From contig CAYPHJ010000159.1 of NCBI GenBank assembly GCA_964410485.1, positions 1 to 7,604 on the forward strand: a DNA stretch of 7,604 nucleotides, written 5' to 3'. Positions within the stretch are counted from its first letter, which is position 1; each line of letters begins with the position of its first letter. Below the pieces are notes generated by a model, which did not search any database, was not told the DNA's origin, and saw only the letters and a list, made by a program, of their open reading frames with translations. The DNA comes from CAYPHJ01 sp964410485 (lineage in GTDB: Bacteria; Desulfobacterota; Binatia; UBA9968). Made by a program: the position numbers and the translations under genes. Shown here piece by piece: positions 6,547-7,604 of this stretch.

Positions 6547-7533
6547 ATGAAGAGGATCTTCGGTTGTTTCTTTCTTTGCTTCGCAGCCGGCCTGCTATTC
6601 GCATCTCAAATCGGTGCGCAAAAAGAAGCTTTCCAGGGCAAGCGCCTCACCTGGGTGGCGCCCTTCTCTCCCGGAGGCGGCGTCGACGTCATCACCCGCG
6701 CCTTGGCGCGCGAAGTCAACAAAGATCTCGGCGTCACGGTCATTGTTCAGAACATACCTGGAGCCGGAGCTCGCATCGGCACATCACACGTTTTCCGCTC
6801 TCAACCCGATGGCCAAACTCTGGGGACATTTGTGGTTGGCACGCTGATCATTCCGCAGGTCCTTTTTGATGAGGCGCCGTATGATGTCAGGCAGTTTACG
6901 TGGATAGCATCGCCCTACAAATCCCCTTTTGGCGTCTGGGTGGCGAAAAATTCGCCGTTCCACTCGCTCAAAGACCTGCACAAGCTCGGCCGTCCGGTTT
7001 GGATCGCCGAGACCGATATCACCGCCACCGCCGTTCCCCCCGGTGTGCTGATCATGAAGGCCCTTGGTCTCGAACACAAGTACGTCACTGGGTTTGGCGG
7101 CCAGGCCCTCATGAACCCGGCAGTGATGCGCGGCGAGGCCGATCTTTTCGTGCGCTCGATTCCCAGTCAGGTGCCCTGGATGCAAGATATGCGCAACATT
7201 GCTACGCTGGGCCCCTCGCGTCATCCTCTGACCCCCGACGTACCGACGCTCGAAGAACAGCTCGGTCGCGTCGCGGATGAGATTGTGCCGTTGAGCAGCG
7301 CTATCTTTCTGATCGGCGCCGCCCCCGGAACCCCGGCCTCGGCCGCGCAGGCGTTGGAGCGCGCTATCCTCAAGGCGGTAGAGAAGCCAAGCTTCCGCAA
7401 ATGGGCCGAGAAGGCCGGTTTTATCCACGATCTGGAAACGGTGGGCGGGGCCGGGACGAAGAAAATCGTCGAGGATTACATCGCGAGCCTTAGCCGCTAC
7501 AGGGACACGCTCAAAGCAATTATGAAGCGTTAA
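6547..7533 (+). CDS. tctC: TctC/Bug-family periplasmic substrate-binding protein (SBP4)
   Basis: A 328-residue SBP, the most divergent of the four. GGAGG (6536-6540) is six bases before the ATG. The signal peptide MKRIFG...IGA/QKE is likely cleaved after Ala24. Motifs are APFSPGGGVD (38-47), VIVQNIPGAGARIG (65-78), QPDG (86-89), TGFGGQALMNP (181-191), TPDVPTLEEQLG (229-240) and APGTP (269-273). It lacks the HIPG segment shared by the other three and instead reads LGVTVIVQN, closer to ordinary Bug proteins. It has no cysteine outside the signal peptide, and its pocket loop is DLFVRSIPSQ (199-208). The 157-base gap with a hairpin and a palindrome in front suggests it may be separately regulated. 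It could serve the TctAB here or another TTT permease outside the window. Confidence 0.92.
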   Translation: MKRIFGCFFLCFAAGLLFASQIGAQKEAFQGKRLTWVAPFSPGGGVDVITRALAREVNKDLGVTVIVQNIPGAGARIGTSHVFRSQPDGQTLGTFVVGTLIIPQVLFDEAPYDVRQFTWIASPYKSPFGVWVAKNSPFHSLKDLHKLGRPVWIAETDITATAVPPGVLIMKALGLEHKYVTGFGGQALMNPAVMRGEADLFVRSIPSQVPWMQDMRNIATLGPSRHPLTPDVPTLEEQLGRVADEIVPLSSAIFLIGAAPGTPASAAQALERAILKAVEKPSFRKWAEKAGFIHDLETVGGAGTKKIVEDYIASLSRYRDTLKAIMKR

Positions 7534-7602
7534 TTGGAGTGATGGAGTAGTGGAGTATTGGTTTCAAGTACCATCCATGACTCCAACACTCCATTACTCC
7601 AA
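7534..7602. repeat. Octad-built inverted repeat after SBP4
   Basis: The left arm 7534-7561 consists of TGGAGTNN octads (TGGAGTGA, TGGAGTAG, TGGAGTAT). The right arm 7575-7602 carries the complementary ACTCCANN octads. The arms match at 23 of 28 positions around a 13-base loop. It begins on the base after the TAA stop. No T run is visible before the window ends. It may act as a 3' mRNA stabiliser or a boundary of the unit. Confidence 0.8.
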
Positions 7603-7604
7603 GT

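Overview
The window is a periplasmic-solute uptake locus of a Gram-negative bacterium. All six genes are on the + strand and all encode envelope proteins. They build or feed a tripartite tricarboxylate transporter (TTT, TctABC type): four Bug/TctC-type substrate-binding proteins (SBPs), one permease in which TctA (large membrane subunit) and TctB (small membrane subunit) are a single polypeptide, and one small unrecognised membrane-anchored protein with an Ig-like fold and a lysine-rich tail.

Layout: 1-464 has no convincing gene and holds a mosaic of short palindromic repeat fragments ending in a ribosome-binding site. Then SBP1 (465-1514), the TctA-TctB fusion (1534-3528), SBP2 (3563-4597) and the Ig-like protein (4636-5148) follow with gaps of only 19, 34 and 38 bases, so they read as one operon. 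A 125-base gap with a strong heptad-built hairpin precedes SBP3 (5274-6389). A 157-base gap with a GC-rich hairpin and a 17-base palindrome precedes SBP4 (6547-7533). The window ends in an octad-built inverted repeat that starts right after the SBP4 stop codon.

How it probably works: SBPs capture an organic anion (a carboxylate is the usual TTT ligand) in the periplasm and deliver it to TctAB for ion-gradient-driven import. SBP1 and SBP2 are close relatives flanking the permease and share a cysteine pair and a tryptophan-rich loop. SBP3 and SBP4 belong to other branches with different predicted pocket loops, so the locus may present several ligands to one permease. No catabolic enzyme or regulator is in view, so the substrate cannot be named.

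Organism: signal peptides, a periplasm-dependent transporter, moderately high G+C, strong AGGAGG ribosome-binding sites, and intergenic palindromes built from TTGAAC, TGGAGT, ACGCAAAG and GTAGGGGCAGG units suggest an uncultured Deltaproteobacteria-like lineage (Desulfobacterota, Binatota, Tectomicrobia or similar). That placement is inference from general familiarity; no taxonomic marker is present.
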